Source of the DNA: Pseudoalteromonas lipolytica
GTDB lineage: Bacteria; Pseudomonadota; Gammaproteobacteria; Enterobacterales; Alteromonadaceae
Direction of reading: 5' to 3'
Length of the DNA: 64,000 nt
Assembly (NCBI RefSeq): GCF_900116435.1
Contig: NZ_FPAZ01000018.1
Location: forward strand, 25,257-89,256
The translations under genes were made by a program, and so were the position numbers. The notes under the pieces were generated by a model, which worked only from the letters and a program-made list of their open reading frames with translations, was not told where the DNA came from and searched no databases. Positions 27,302 to 36,372 of the stretch are shown piece after piece. The stretch's first letter is position 1, and each line of letters starts with the position of its first letter.

Positions 27302-28024
27302 ATGAGCCGTTTAGTTATATTATTCTTGTTGTTTAGTCCATTGTGTTTAGCCGATACGCTTCGTATAGGATTGCCTGATAGCGATTATCCTCCTTATCAT
27401 TTTATGGCCGGTAAAGAAGAGGGCATTGTGAGCGATTTACTGAACCGTTTTGCAAAACAATATGGAGTGAGTATTGATTACTTTTATGTGCCAGAGAAAC
27501 GTTCACAAAAAATGCTTGATGAAGGGTTACTTGATGGTCGAATCGAGTCTGTAGAGTGGTATGTTGGACAGAATCAATACTATTGGAGTGATGCGCTCGC
27601 GATGGTAGAAGATGTATTGGTCATGCCAAGTGGCTGCCATATTCCTATGATTGAACAGCTTGCCGGGTATGTGCTTATGGCGCGTTATGGCTACACCTAT
27701 CCCGAGTTCGAACACTTATTTCAATCGGGTGATATGCACAGAGAGAATTTTTACTCAGAATTTGAAATGCTACTTGCCTTAATGGATTGGGAGCATAACC
27801 AACGCGTCGCAGTGATTTCTCGGGATGCCTTAACGTGGTATGTTGCTCGCAATAATGATTTCAAAAAGTTTACTGTGAGTGATTACTCTGTAGGCAAAGC
27901 GCCATTACAGTTACAGTTTGCGTTTGATGAACGTGGTAAAGAGACCAGCAAACAATTTAATGACTTTCTGAAAAATCTCAAATCATCAGGAGAGTTTGCT
28001 AAGATAATGAATAACTACCAATAA
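27302..28024 (+). CDS. Periplasmic solute-binding protein, family 3 type
   Basis: A 240-residue protein with a signal peptide ending at CLADTLR. The mature start LRIGLPDSDYPPYHF, then GIVSDLLNRFAKQYG, matches the SBP_bac_3 fold used by amino acid ABC transporters and by sensor proteins. No permease or ATPase is adjacent, so it is an orphan of the kind abundant in Alteromonadales; the ligand is unknown. The next gene follows by 15 bases and may be co-transcribed. Confidence 0.8.
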   Translation: MSRLVILFLLFSPLCLADTLRIGLPDSDYPPYHFMAGKEEGIVSDLLNRFAKQYGVSIDYFYVPEKRSQKMLDEGLLDGRIESVEWYVGQNQYYWSDALAMVEDVLVMPSGCHIPMIEQLAGYVLMARYGYTYPEFEHLFQSGDMHRENFYSEFEMLLALMDWEHNQRVAVISRDALTWYVARNNDFKKFTVSDYSVGKAPLQLQFAFDERGKETSKQFNDFLKNLKSSGEFAKIMNNYQ

Positions 28025-28039
28025 CGGATAAATTGGATC

Positions 28040-28555
28040 ATGAAGCGATTTTGCTATCTTGCAGTAATGCTATTACTGACCAGTATTGTGCTGCTATTTT
28101 ATATAAAAAAGCCCGATGGTCAGCCTTACTTATCGCTCAGCATGTTGCAACGTTATTCACAACAAGTAAGTCATGATGTCACTGAAAGCGCGTCACAAAA
28201 TGTTGAGTCGTGGGGTGTTAAAGCCGAGCAGCTTTTAAAGCAATTTAGCGAGCCTGATAATGGTCATGCAGCTGTTGTGGTTTATAAATGGCAAGATGAA
28301 CAAGGACAGTGGCATTTTGCAGATACTCCTCACCCACAATATGCGAGTACGTTGGTGACGTTAGACTCGCGAGAAATCACGGTGCTACCCGCAGAGAGTT
28401 TTCAAGCAGACCCCGAAAGCAAGTTAACTGATACACAGGTTAAATCAGCTGCAGATTCGAATTTATACGACCCTAAAAAAATACAACAACTCATACAAGA
28501 TGCTGAGCAAATAAAGCAGCAAATTGAGCAACGTAATAAGCAATTAGAACACTAA
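28040..28555 (+). CDS. DUF4124-domain membrane-anchored protein
   Basis: A 171-residue protein with an N-terminal membrane helix (residues 4-22) and a periplasmic part. A DUF4124 segment is visible in VYKWQDEQGQWHFADTPHP (about 88-106). The C-terminal 30 residues are Gln/Lys/Glu rich and likely coiled coil. The function of DUF4124 is unknown. Its stop overlaps the convergent gene by 4 bases. Confidence 0.75.
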   Translation: MKRFCYLAVMLLLTSIVLLFYIKKPDGQPYLSLSMLQRYSQQVSHDVTESASQNVESWGVKAEQLLKQFSEPDNGHAAVVVYKWQDEQGQWHFADTPHPQYASTLVTLDSREITVLPAESFQADPESKLTDTQVKSAADSNLYDPKKIQQLIQDAEQIKQQIEQRNKQLEH

Positions 28556-28812
28556 ACGTGCGTGTTTTTTGTGGTTAATTCGCTTTCAAGCTTCATTAAA
28601 AGAATGGTTAAATAAATCTTTGTCGGTAATGAAAATAATACGCCTACCGCGATACAAGCCGCACTGATCATAATGCCGTGAACACCTAGGCTTTCATCTA
28701 AATAGTTACTTGCTAACAGCGAGTGGCCTAAAATAATTAAGCAAATACCTAATATAATAAACACCTTAAGGGTTCTTATAATATTTTTTTCTGTCATTTT
28801 AAGCACCAACAT
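28552..28812 (-). CDS. Small membrane protein of unknown function
   Basis: An 86-residue protein with two clear hydrophobic segments (about 14-31 and 44-63) and a third weaker one. Not recognised. The C-terminus (ELTTKNTHV) is polar. It is monocistronic; the region between it and the DUF4097 gene is short. Confidence 0.5.
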   Translation of the reverse strand: MLVLKMTEKNIIRTLKVFIILGICLIILGHSLLASNYLDESLGVHGIMISAACIAVGVLFSLPTKIYLTILLMKLESELTTKNTHV

Positions 28813-28881
28813 TTAAAGGCGTAATTAAAGTGTAGGTGCTATCTGACTTAGACGGTTTGTTTTAAATCAAGTAATGATTGG

Positions 28882-29769
28882 TTACTTATTGAGCTTTACT
28901 GGGCCGTTAATATTGTCAATACTTAAGTCGCCAGAACCAGCCTCAATGATAGCGAGTCCAAGGGTATCATTGACATAAATACTGCCAGAGCCATCGGTGA
29001 TGGTAACGAGCCCTTTTATGTGTCTTACATCTATATCACCAGAGCCGTCTTCGATAGTGAGCGCACCACCTAATGTTTTAACGCTAATACTACCTGATTC
29101 ATCAATGATACGTGCTGGGCCTTGGCTATTCTCGATGCGAATATCTCCAGAGTCATCTTCAATATCAATACGGCCTTGGCCTTGGTCTATTATAATTGAG
29201 CCAGAATCGTCTTCTATGTTGATATTGCCGCTTACATTACTAATGTGAATGTCGCCAGAGTCATCATCAAGACGAATATTGCGACCTCCTTCAATCACAA
29301 TGGATCCTGAGTCATCATCAATATTGATATCGTTTTGCATAGCACGTATGACGATATCACCTGAATCATCATCAATATCAAGTTTAAGCTGTGCTGGCAC
29401 AGATACGATTAAATCGATATGAGGTGATGAACCACTGTAAAACGACACGCTACCATTATTGAGCTTACTGATAAGCTCAACTGTGTCGCCGTGTTTTTCA
29501 AGTGTTAGCGTATAGGTTTCATCGCCTTTAGCCGCATAGATATTGGCATTCACTGTGATAGCTGTGGCATTGCTGTTGCCTTTGATGATCAGTGAGCCGG
29601 CTTCGGCATCGATTTTTAACTGGCTTACATTTGCAGCCGAAACGCGTAAGTCTTGTTGTTTTTGTTCAGCAAACTGATCCGCAGATACATGAATAACACA
29701 GCCTGTTAATAATAAGCTCGATGAGATGGCAGTTGCGCACATCGCGCGTTTGAATGATGCAATAGTCAT
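28882..29769 (-). CDS. DUF4097-type repeat lipoprotein
   Basis: A 295-residue lipoprotein: the signal ends in the lipobox LLTGC, Cys24. After about residue 130 comes a beta-helix built from nine repeats of 16-20 residues, each with a D-x-S-G core. The repeats alternate without exception between SGD and SGS (SGDI, SGSI, SGDI, and so on, last SGDL). DUF4097 proteins are predicted to form such helices but their role is unknown. The lipid anchor places it at a membrane, probably the outer one. The acidic repeats could bind cations. Confidence 0.8.
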   Translation of the reverse strand: MTIASFKRAMCATAISSSLLLTGCVIHVSADQFAEQKQQDLRVSAANVSQLKIDAEAGSLIIKGNSNATAITVNANIYAAKGDETYTLTLEKHGDTVELISKLNNGSVSFYSGSSPHIDLIVSVPAQLKLDIDDDSGDIVIRAMQNDINIDDDSGSIVIEGGRNIRLDDDSGDIHISNVSGNINIEDDSGSIIIDQGQGRIDIEDDSGDIRIENSQGPARIIDESGSISVKTLGGALTIEDGSGDIDVRHIKGLVTITDGSGSIYVNDTLGLAIIEAGSGDLSIDNINGPVKLNK

Positions 29770-29915
29770 ATGGATTCTAAAATTATTGTGATTTTTATCT
29801 GGTTAGTATTTGCAAATTATGATCCAAGTTTAACATACTGATTTTTATGTGCTTTTCATTTTTTGTAACTAAGTGTGCTGGTCTAAACTGCAATTTATTG
29901 GTGTTTTAAACAAAA

Positions 29916-29939
29916 AAGGGGCTGAAATTTCAGCCCCTT
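29916..29939 (-). terminator. Terminator of acnA
   Basis: A perfect 24-base palindrome (AAGGGGCTGAAA and its complement). The A-run before it on the plus strand forms the T-run of the minus-strand transcript. It lies 17 bases past the acnA stop. Confidence 0.88.
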
Positions 29940-29956
29940 AGTTAACTTAAAAGTGA

Positions 29957-32707
29957 TTACTGCTCAGCCAGCATATTACGAAGTACATACTGTAAAATGC
30001 CGCCGTGTTTGTAGTAATCCCACTCTTTGGGTGTATCAATTCGCACATCAACACTAAAGCTAACTTGCTTACCTTCGCTGTTAGTTGCAATTACGCTGAC
30101 TTCATTGGTTTTGTCGTATAAGCCTTCAAAATCAAAGGATTCTTGACCAGTCAAACCAAGCGATTCATAACTTTCACCCTCTTTAAATTGAAGCGGTAAT
30201 ACGCCCATACCAATCAGGTTAGAGCGGTGAATACGCTCATAGCTTTGCGCTATGACTGCTTTTACACCCAGTAATAAAGAGCCTTTTGCTGCCCAGTCAC
30301 GTGATGAACCGGTCCCATACTCTGCACCAGCCAAAATAATCAATGGGGTACCGTCTTGTTGATACTGCATGGCCGCATCAAAAATGCTGGCAAGTTCATC
30401 TGTTGGTTGTATGCGTGTGACACCCCCTTCAGTGCCAGCAGCAAGTAAGTTTCTTAATCGTACATTGGCGAAGGTGCCGCGCATCATGACTTCATGATTG
30501 CCTCGACGAGAGCCATACGAGTTAAATTGTGCTTTTTCTACACCATGTTCTTGTAAGTACAAGCCAGCAGGAGCATCGGCTTTAATCGCCCCCGCAGGTG
30601 ATATATGGTCGGTGGTGACTGAGTCTCCAAGTTTTGCTAAACAACGTGCTCCACTGATCGTGGGGATACCGGGCGGTTCTATTTCCATGCCATCAAAGAA
30701 TGGCGCTTTTTTAATGTAGGTTGATGCGTCATCCCAGTCATAAAGCTTACCTTCAGGGATTTGGATTTTTTGCCAGCGATCATCACCTTGATAAACATTA
30801 CCGTAGCTCGATGCAAACATCTCTTTGGTGACGGTATCACGCACTAACTCACTCACCTCACTCACACTTGGCCAAATGTTCTTTAGATAAATGTCGTTAC
30901 CATTGGGGTCTTGTGCCAAGGGTTCATTGTATACATCAATGTCGGTGCGTCCCGCGATAGCGTAGGCCACAACAAGCGGAGGTGATGCTAAAAAGTTCAT
31001 TTTTACATCTTGGTGGATACGGCCTTCAAAGTTTCGATTGCCCGATAAAATAGAGCTTACAACAAGTTTGTGCTTTTGAATTGCTTCACTTATTTCATCA
31101 GCGAGCGGGCCTGAATTACCAATGCACGTGGTACAGCCATAGCCCACAAGGTTAAACCCAAGCGCGTCTAAATCATCCATTAAATTCGCTTTTTTCAAGT
31201 AATCAGTGACCACTTGAGAGCCTGGCGCGAGTGATGTTTTAACCCACGGTTTTACTTTCAACCCTAGCTGTTTGGCTTTTTTAGCAACTAAACCCGCCGC
31301 CAGAATAACGCTCGGATTTGACGTGTTTGTACAGCTTGTTATTGCTGCAATGACACACGCACCGTCTTTTAACTCAAACTCTTCACCTTTAAAGTTAACT
31401 TTGGCTGCGCCCATATATTGCGCTTCGTTAACAGGATCATCCGGATTTGTTGTCGGACCTTCATCTTCGATACGTGCTTCTTGAGTATCACTTTTATCAC
31501 GCTGTTGCATGCGCTCATTTTGGAAAGCTTTTAAGTGCTCCCCAATCACCTCGCCTGCTTTATCAAGGGCAATACGGTCTTGCGGACGTTTGGGACCAGC
31601 AAGGCTAGGCACTACATCATCTAAAGACAGCTCTAATGTGTCGGTGTAATGTGCTTCGTCGCCTGGGTTTCGCCACAGTCCTTGGTGTTTGGCGTAGTCT
31701 TCGATTAGCTTCAGCTGTTTTTCATCGCGATTTGTTAAACGCAGGTAATTAATCGTTTCATCATCAATCGGGAAAATACCGCATGTTGCACCATACTCAG
31801 GTGCCATGTTTGCGATGGTAGCGCGGTCTGCAAGTGGTAAGTCAGCAAGGCCATCCCCATAAAACTCAACAAATTTACCCACGACACCATGTTTTCGCAG
31901 TATTTCGGTTACTGTGAGCACTAAATCTGTGGCGGTTGTGCCTTCGGGCAAGCGACCATTGAGCTTAAAACCAACCACTTGTGGAATTAGCAAGCTAATG
32001 GGCTGACCAAGCATGGCCGCTTCGGCTTCTATGCCACCGACACCCCAACCAAGTACGCCTAAGCCGTTAATCATTGTGGTATGCGAATCTGTGCCGACTA
32101 GGGTATCTGGATAAGCGAGGGATTGACCATTTTTTTGATCGTTAAACACCACACGGGCCAAATACTCTAAATTAACTTGGTGTACGATACCGGTTGCGGG
32201 TGGCACCACTTTAAGGTTATCAAAGGCTGTTTGCCCCCAACGTAAAAATTCGTAACGTTCTTTATTTCGTTCATATTCGAGCTTGGCGTTTAAGTCGAAC
32301 GAGCCATCTTCGCCATAACCATCAACTTGTACAGAGTGGTCTATTACGAGTTCCGCAGGTGACAGTGGATTAATTTTAGCGGGGTCTCCGCCAAGTTTTT
32401 CCATGGCGTCGCGCATTGCGGCTAAATCAACAATCGCAGGGACACCTGTAAAGTCTTGCATCACTACGCGCGCAGGCGTAAAGGCAACTTCGGCGGAGGG
32501 TTTTGCTTGTGGATCCCAGTTTAGAAGTGCGTCTATATCTTGCTTTTTAATGTTTACGCCATCTTCGTTGCGTAATAGATTTTCTAACAATATTTTTAAT
32601 GAGAAAGGCAGGCGTTTGGCTTTGTCACCAAGACCTTGTAAAGAGTGGATATGATATTGCTCACCATTAATCGTAAGCTGTTTTTGGGTATCAAAACTGT
32701 TATTCAT
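29957..32707 (-). CDS. acnA: Aconitate hydratase A
   Basis: A 916-residue enzyme interconverting citrate and isocitrate in the TCA cycle. The iron-sulfur cysteines are in ITSCTNTSNPS and GYGCTTCIGNSGP. MQDFTGVPAIVDLAAMR, VGTDSHTTMINGLG and AGAEYGTGSSRDWAAKG are family hallmarks of the AcnA/IRP1 branch rather than AcnB or AcnD. ATG at 32707 was chosen, with AGGGGC upstream; an in-frame start at 32773 would add 22 residues not seen in relatives. The gene is monocistronic. Confidence 0.96.
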   Translation of the reverse strand: MNNSFDTQKQLTINGEQYHIHSLQGLGDKAKRLPFSLKILLENLLRNEDGVNIKKQDIDALLNWDPQAKPSAEVAFTPARVVMQDFTGVPAIVDLAAMRDAMEKLGGDPAKINPLSPAELVIDHSVQVDGYGEDGSFDLNAKLEYERNKERYEFLRWGQTAFDNLKVVPPATGIVHQVNLEYLARVVFNDQKNGQSLAYPDTLVGTDSHTTMINGLGVLGWGVGGIEAEAAMLGQPISLLIPQVVGFKLNGRLPEGTTATDLVLTVTEILRKHGVVGKFVEFYGDGLADLPLADRATIANMAPEYGATCGIFPIDDETINYLRLTNRDEKQLKLIEDYAKHQGLWRNPGDEAHYTDTLELSLDDVVPSLAGPKRPQDRIALDKAGEVIGEHLKAFQNERMQQRDKSDTQEARIEDEGPTTNPDDPVNEAQYMGAAKVNFKGEEFELKDGACVIAAITSCTNTSNPSVILAAGLVAKKAKQLGLKVKPWVKTSLAPGSQVVTDYLKKANLMDDLDALGFNLVGYGCTTCIGNSGPLADEISEAIQKHKLVVSSILSGNRNFEGRIHQDVKMNFLASPPLVVAYAIAGRTDIDVYNEPLAQDPNGNDIYLKNIWPSVSEVSELVRDTVTKEMFASSYGNVYQGDDRWQKIQIPEGKLYDWDDASTYIKKAPFFDGMEIEPPGIPTISGARCLAKLGDSVTTDHISPAGAIKADAPAGLYLQEHGVEKAQFNSYGSRRGNHEVMMRGTFANVRLRNLLAAGTEGGVTRIQPTDELASIFDAAMQYQQDGTPLIILAGAEYGTGSSRDWAAKGSLLLGVKAVIAQSYERIHRSNLIGMGVLPLQFKEGESYESLGLTGQESFDFEGLYDKTNEVSVIATNSEGKQVSFSVDVRIDTPKEWDYYKHGGILQYVLRNMLAEQ

Positions 32708-32915
32708 TATTTGCCCCTGTGGTTTACGCAAGCAATGCTCGCTTTTTATGTTTCCTTTACGAGATATCTGCAAACTTAATACCAGCTATTAAAATTCACC
32801 GTGCTGATGAAAAAATATGCTATCTAATTATAGTTGATGCCGATGCAACTTATTTCAAGGGGAGAGAGCAATAAAAGAGCAGTAATTAGACAGCAGCTCA
32901 TAACATAGACTGACG

Positions 32916-33335
32916 TTAAGTTAGCCAATGCTGCTGTTTTGCGTGATGGCTAACAAGCAACAATAATAAGCCAATTACAATCACGCAAAATGGCATTGCC
33001 AAAGCACTAAAACCAAAGAGGGCGAGGCTATCGATTACGATAAAGTTGTAATACTGCTGGACTAACACAGCGACAAACGAAATAAGAAACAACTCTCTCG
33101 CGAGGGCTTTTTTAGCAAGTAATAAAATGCTTGCTAAGCTGGCTGAAAACACCGCTATCGCAAAGGCAAGCGTTGACCACAGCGGGATATCACGGTATGC
33201 GGCTTGTTGATCGAGTGGTAATTGGTCAATCATCTCTGGGGTAATGAGTAGCTGCATAATAAGTGCAATTACCCCGAGTAGATTCCAAACTAATGCGGCC
33301 CATGCAAGTGGTTTGAGCCAAGCGGGAGAAGTCAT
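32916..33335 (-). CDS. Four-helix membrane protein of unknown function
   Basis: A 139-residue protein with four hydrophobic segments (about 10-28, 52-74, 82-98, 108-130). The motif PEMIDQLPLDQQAAYRDIP after the first helix recurs in small membrane proteins of marine gammaproteobacteria, as I recall, but I cannot name a function. No signal peptide or enzyme motif. Confidence 0.55.
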   Translation of the reverse strand: MTSPAWLKPLAWAALVWNLLGVIALIMQLLITPEMIDQLPLDQQAAYRDIPLWSTLAFAIAVFSASLASILLLAKKALARELFLISFVAVLVQQYYNFIVIDSLALFGFSALAMPFCVIVIGLLLLLVSHHAKQQHWLT

Positions 33336-33398
33336 AAATCACCTTTACATTGTTATTATCAAGCACAATTAAAGGGGATAAATATTAACTAAGCAAGG

Positions 33399-33779
33399 CT
33401 AACCAAAAGAAATAGGGCGACGACCTGTTTTTTCGTCTACTTTAGGCTTTTTAGTGCGCTTACGTTTTTTGGCTGTTGATGCGCTGCTCTCTTGCGGGGC
33501 GTTCTGTCGTTGTTGCTCAGGTTGTTTTTCTGGGCGAGGGTTCGGTATTGCATCTTCACTTAAGGTTAATTGAAATTGCTCACCATCAAACGAAAGTACG
33601 TCGCCACTGTATAATTTTTTCCGTTTTATTGTACAAATTTCATAGTTAACTCCAACATAACCTTCACCGATTAAGGTCTTTGCTTGGCCACCTGTCTCAA
33701 CTAAATCGAGCACTTTAAGTAAGTTACATAACTCTATTGGCTCTTCTTCAAGCTCAATTTCGATGAAATCTTCGTTCAT
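33399..33779 (-). CDS. S4-like RNA-binding protein (YbcJ-like)
   Basis: A 126-residue protein. An S4-type RNA-binding fold spans about residues 15-75 (LLKVLDLVETGGQAKTLIGEGYVGVNYE, KLYSGDVLSFDG). A basic tail of about 50 residues (KKRKRTKKPKVDEKTGRRPISFG) extends beyond E. coli YbcJ, which has about 70. It likely binds structured RNA; the target is unknown. Monocistronic. Confidence 0.8.
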   Translation of the reverse strand: MNEDFIEIELEEEPIELCNLLKVLDLVETGGQAKTLIGEGYVGVNYEICTIKRKKLYSGDVLSFDGEQFQLTLSEDAIPNPRPEKQPEQQRQNAPQESSASTAKKRKRTKKPKVDEKTGRRPISFG

Positions 33780-34015
33780 GTTGGTCTCTCATAATTTAAT
33801 CGCAGCCATTATAAAGCCTAGCACTGGATTGAACCAAGGTTAAATTTTTAAGCGCTTCACATACTTAAAAAATGAGCACAAAAAATAATGACGTATTTTG
33901 CAGAGTCGTAAGAAAACTGCAGTATTTCATAAGTACACTGCGCGCGTCTCGATATGGTGCGCTACTTGCTAAATGCAACGTCGTTTTATTTATTATTCGT
34001 TCAGGAGAAGTCGTC

Positions 34016-34303
34016 ATGGGCGTTAGGTCAGTACTGAAAAAAGAACTAATGGGGTTAGACGATACATCGTTACTTGCAGCAGATGATGTGCGTGCATTAT
34101 TAACCCAAACAATGAAAGCGCAGCCTGATAAATCAGAACAAGGCTTTGCATTAATTTCGCGTTTTAATGATAACCACAGCCAGCTTGCCTATGGAGAGAA
34201 GAGTAAAGAAGAGTTACTTGAGTATCAGGTTCACCGCTTATTTAAAGATATTCTTTACACTCGACGCAGTGTTGATAAATGGCTAAGTCACCATTTAAAT
34301 TAG
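34016..34303 (+). CDS. Hypothetical 95-residue protein
   Basis: A soluble, largely helical protein, not recognised. Features are MGVRSVLKKELMGLDDTSLLAADDVRALL at the start and YQVHRLFKDILYTRRSVDKWLSHHL at the end. ATG at 34016 was chosen because AGGAG lies 8 bases before it; the frame is open back to 33872 but that segment has no ribosome binding site. Monocistronic. Confidence 0.5.
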   Translation: MGVRSVLKKELMGLDDTSLLAADDVRALLTQTMKAQPDKSEQGFALISRFNDNHSQLAYGEKSKEELLEYQVHRLFKDILYTRRSVDKWLSHHLN

Positions 34304-34360
34304 TTGATTAATCAGCTTTTCTCTAATAGACTACATTTGTAATCTATTGGAGGGAATAGT

Positions 34361-35023
34361 ATGAACAGGATGTATATTTGGTGTGTGCTGCTATTGTTAG
34401 TTGGTTGCCAACAGCCAACTGTTTATGTTTATACAGAAAACTTAGACGCACAGCAGCAAGCTCAGCTCGATTTAGCCTTAAGTGCTCAGCGTTTACCTTA
34501 TAAATACACGCAACTGAGTGTGCCGCGAGAGTTTGGCGACGCGACTTTGATGTTATCCGAAGATAAAATTTTGACTGAACAGACTGAGATCTTAGCTGGC
34601 ATCATGCAGCGACTGGGTTATCAGCCTGAGATCAAATACACCACCGCCGCAAATCACTTTTACAATCATGGCAATATTGGCTTTTACTTAAAAGCACCGA
34701 GTGAGGAGGATGAAATTTCTCTGCCTAATCGTGTTTTCACAACACACTGCGATGAGGATAAGTTTAATGGACTGATGGTGACATTTACCGAGAAGCACGC
34801 CGAGTTTGTGCTTCCTGGCGGGACCCCAGTATCACTTAAGTGGGATTATCTGTACGGTTATCTGGTTATTTATTATAAAAACTATTCACAGACCTACAGC
34901 CATTCAACACCCTATGTAAGTACACCTTTTGGTGAAAAGCCAACAGATACCTATCGATATACTATTAGGGTTAATCAGCCTAGTTGGTTAAATTGCTCGT
35001 TGCAAATAGTCTATATGGACTAA
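34361..35023 (+). CDS. Hypothetical lipoprotein
   Basis: A 220-residue protein with lipobox LLLVGC (Cys16), so a lipid-anchored envelope protein. The first part LDAQQQAQLDLALSAQRLPYKYT suggests a domain of OmpA-partner or secretin-accessory type, but this is not firm. Three further cysteines are scattered. GGAGG precedes the ATG. Not recognised. Confidence 0.55.
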   Translation: MNRMYIWCVLLLLVGCQQPTVYVYTENLDAQQQAQLDLALSAQRLPYKYTQLSVPREFGDATLMLSEDKILTEQTEILAGIMQRLGYQPEIKYTTAANHFYNHGNIGFYLKAPSEEDEISLPNRVFTTHCDEDKFNGLMVTFTEKHAEFVLPGGTPVSLKWDYLYGYLVIYYKNYSQTYSHSTPYVSTPFGEKPTDTYRYTIRVNQPSWLNCSLQIVYMD

Positions 35024-35029
35024 AAAATC

Positions 35030-35060
35030 TTTACCTCAACTAAACTTGAGGTTTTAGCAT
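35030..35060 (+). promoter_or_regulatory. SoxR/MerR-type promoter of the N-acetyltransferase gene
   Basis: TTTACC (35030-35035) and TAGCAT (35055-35060) with a 19-base spacer. The spacer carries a perfect dyad ACCTCAA-N6-TTGAGGT (35033-35052), whose arms equal the SoxR operator arms. Established for SoxR: arms CCTCAA/TTGAGG with a long spacer. Binding by SoxR or a relative is inferred. Confidence 0.75.
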
Positions 35061-35090
35061 GGCTGTCATCATTACTTATAAGGACATGCC

Positions 35091-35900
35091 ATGCAAAACT
35101 ACATTAAACATTATCTAAATTCTTTGGCTATTGATTACATTAATGAAGACAGAAATCTTGCATTGATTGAGCGTTTACAAGCGGCGCATTTAGCTCGCTA
35201 TAGTTTCAGCAGTGTCAATGCATTACAGGCTAAATCACTGAGCCTTGATGACGATAAAGTGTTTTCACGTTTAATTAATTTACAAGAAGGAGGTTATTGC
35301 TTTGAACATAACAAGATCTTCTTTCTTGCGTTGGTCGCACTCGGTTTTGATGTTGAAATACTCATAGCGCGGGTGATGCTTAACGGCCGTGAAGAAAACC
35401 CTCGCTCGCACCGATTAACAAAATTGACACTCGAGGGTAAACACTATTTGCTCGATGTTGGCTTTGGGGTAAGTACACCGGTAATCGCATTGCCAATTGA
35501 TCAGTCGTCACGAGTCAGTGAAGGTGTGAACTTATATGAAATTAGCCGACGTGACAGGCTAATTGATGTGAGGCAAGTTTTACCAAATGCTCAGCATTTA
35601 TACCGCGTTGAACTGGCTCAATTCTATGAGAGTGATTGCGAAATCGCTCATTTCTATAGTCATCACCATCCAGACGCTGCATTTGTTAACAACCTTGTTG
35701 TATCTCGTATTGAAAAGGGTGAACGCTGGCTTATTCGAAATAATCTACTGCATTATTGGCACGAAACATCAGCAGTTCATACGCAACAGGTTATTCAATC
35801 ACGTGAGCAATTACATACATTACTTACAGACACATTTCTTTTAAATGTAAGCAAAGCAACGTCTACATGGTTAATGGAGCGCTATGTATTAGCCGCGTGA
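35091..35900 (+). CDS. Arylamine N-acetyltransferase
   Basis: A 269-residue NAT-family enzyme. The catalytic triad is visible: Cys70 in EGGYCFEHN, His107 in NPRSHRLTKL and Asp122 in LLDVGFG. It transfers acetyl from acetyl-CoA to arylamines and hydrazines, a detoxification role. The SoxR-type promoter upstream fits induction by redox-active drugs. The 3' end overlaps the convergent gene by 12 bases. Confidence 0.92.
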   Translation: MQNYIKHYLNSLAIDYINEDRNLALIERLQAAHLARYSFSSVNALQAKSLSLDDDKVFSRLINLQEGGYCFEHNKIFFLALVALGFDVEILIARVMLNGREENPRSHRLTKLTLEGKHYLLDVGFGVSTPVIALPIDQSSRVSEGVNLYEISRRDRLIDVRQVLPNAQHLYRVELAQFYESDCEIAHFYSHHHPDAAFVNNLVVSRIEKGERWLIRNNLLHYWHETSAVHTQQVIQSREQLHTLLTDTFLLNVSKATSTWLMERYVLAA

Positions 35901-36347
35901 TTCGAGGAAGTTACTCAGTTTAATAATACGCTCACTCATGCCTTCGATGATGCGGTCTTTAATTTTTTCGCGTATCACGTTAGGCAAACGGGTGAGGGCT
36001 TCCGGTGTGATTGCCAGTAAAATAGTATCCACTTTAGCGCGGGCGCTAGTACTGCGCTCGCGATTATTGATAAATGCGCCTTCACCAATAAACTCACCTG
36101 GTTCAATGGTGCCGAGCTCAAGCAAATGGCTTTGCTTAAAGATGATTAATGAACCACTCAAAACAATATAGAGTCGCTTGTCATTATCAAACTGTTTAAA
36201 TACAGCTCGACCTTGTTGTACTAAATACAAATGGCTGAAAGATTCTAATAACACCTGTCGTTCACTCAGGGTAAACTCCCGAAAGAACGCCAATCGGTTA
36301 ATAATTTCCATCTGCTTAATAAGCGGAATATGTTCGATTAACTTCAT
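35889..36347 (-). CDS. Cyclic nucleotide-binding domain protein
   Basis: A 152-residue protein that is a single Crp-type effector domain: LYIVLSGSLIIFKQ, then GEFIGEGAFINNRERSTSARA, which is the phosphate-binding cassette (E-x-x-x...RSTSA). It has no HTH, so it does not bind DNA by itself. A leading helical segment precedes the domain. It lies just downstream of glnG on the same strand (25-base gap) and may be read through. Ligand (cAMP or other) not known. Confidence 0.8.
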   Translation of the reverse strand: MKLIEHIPLIKQMEIINRLAFFREFTLSERQVLLESFSHLYLVQQGRAVFKQFDNDKRLYIVLSGSLIIFKQSHLLELGTIEPGEFIGEGAFINNRERSTSARAKVDTILLAITPEALTRLPNVIREKIKDRIIEGMSERIIKLSNFLESRG

Positions 36348-36372
36348 TACTTACATCGTTTATAACGCAAAA

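Noticed and set aside
28997..29248. Plus-strand frame within the DUF4097 gene
   Set aside because: Mirror of the repeat structure (repeating SPESSSI-like peptide); no start signals.
32708..32773. 22-residue N-terminal extension of AcnA
   Set aside because: Start codon weak and not found in AcnA; ATG at 32707 has an upstream AGGGGC.
33872..34015. Longer N-terminus for the 95-residue protein
   Set aside because: No ribosome binding site; AGGAG supports 34016.
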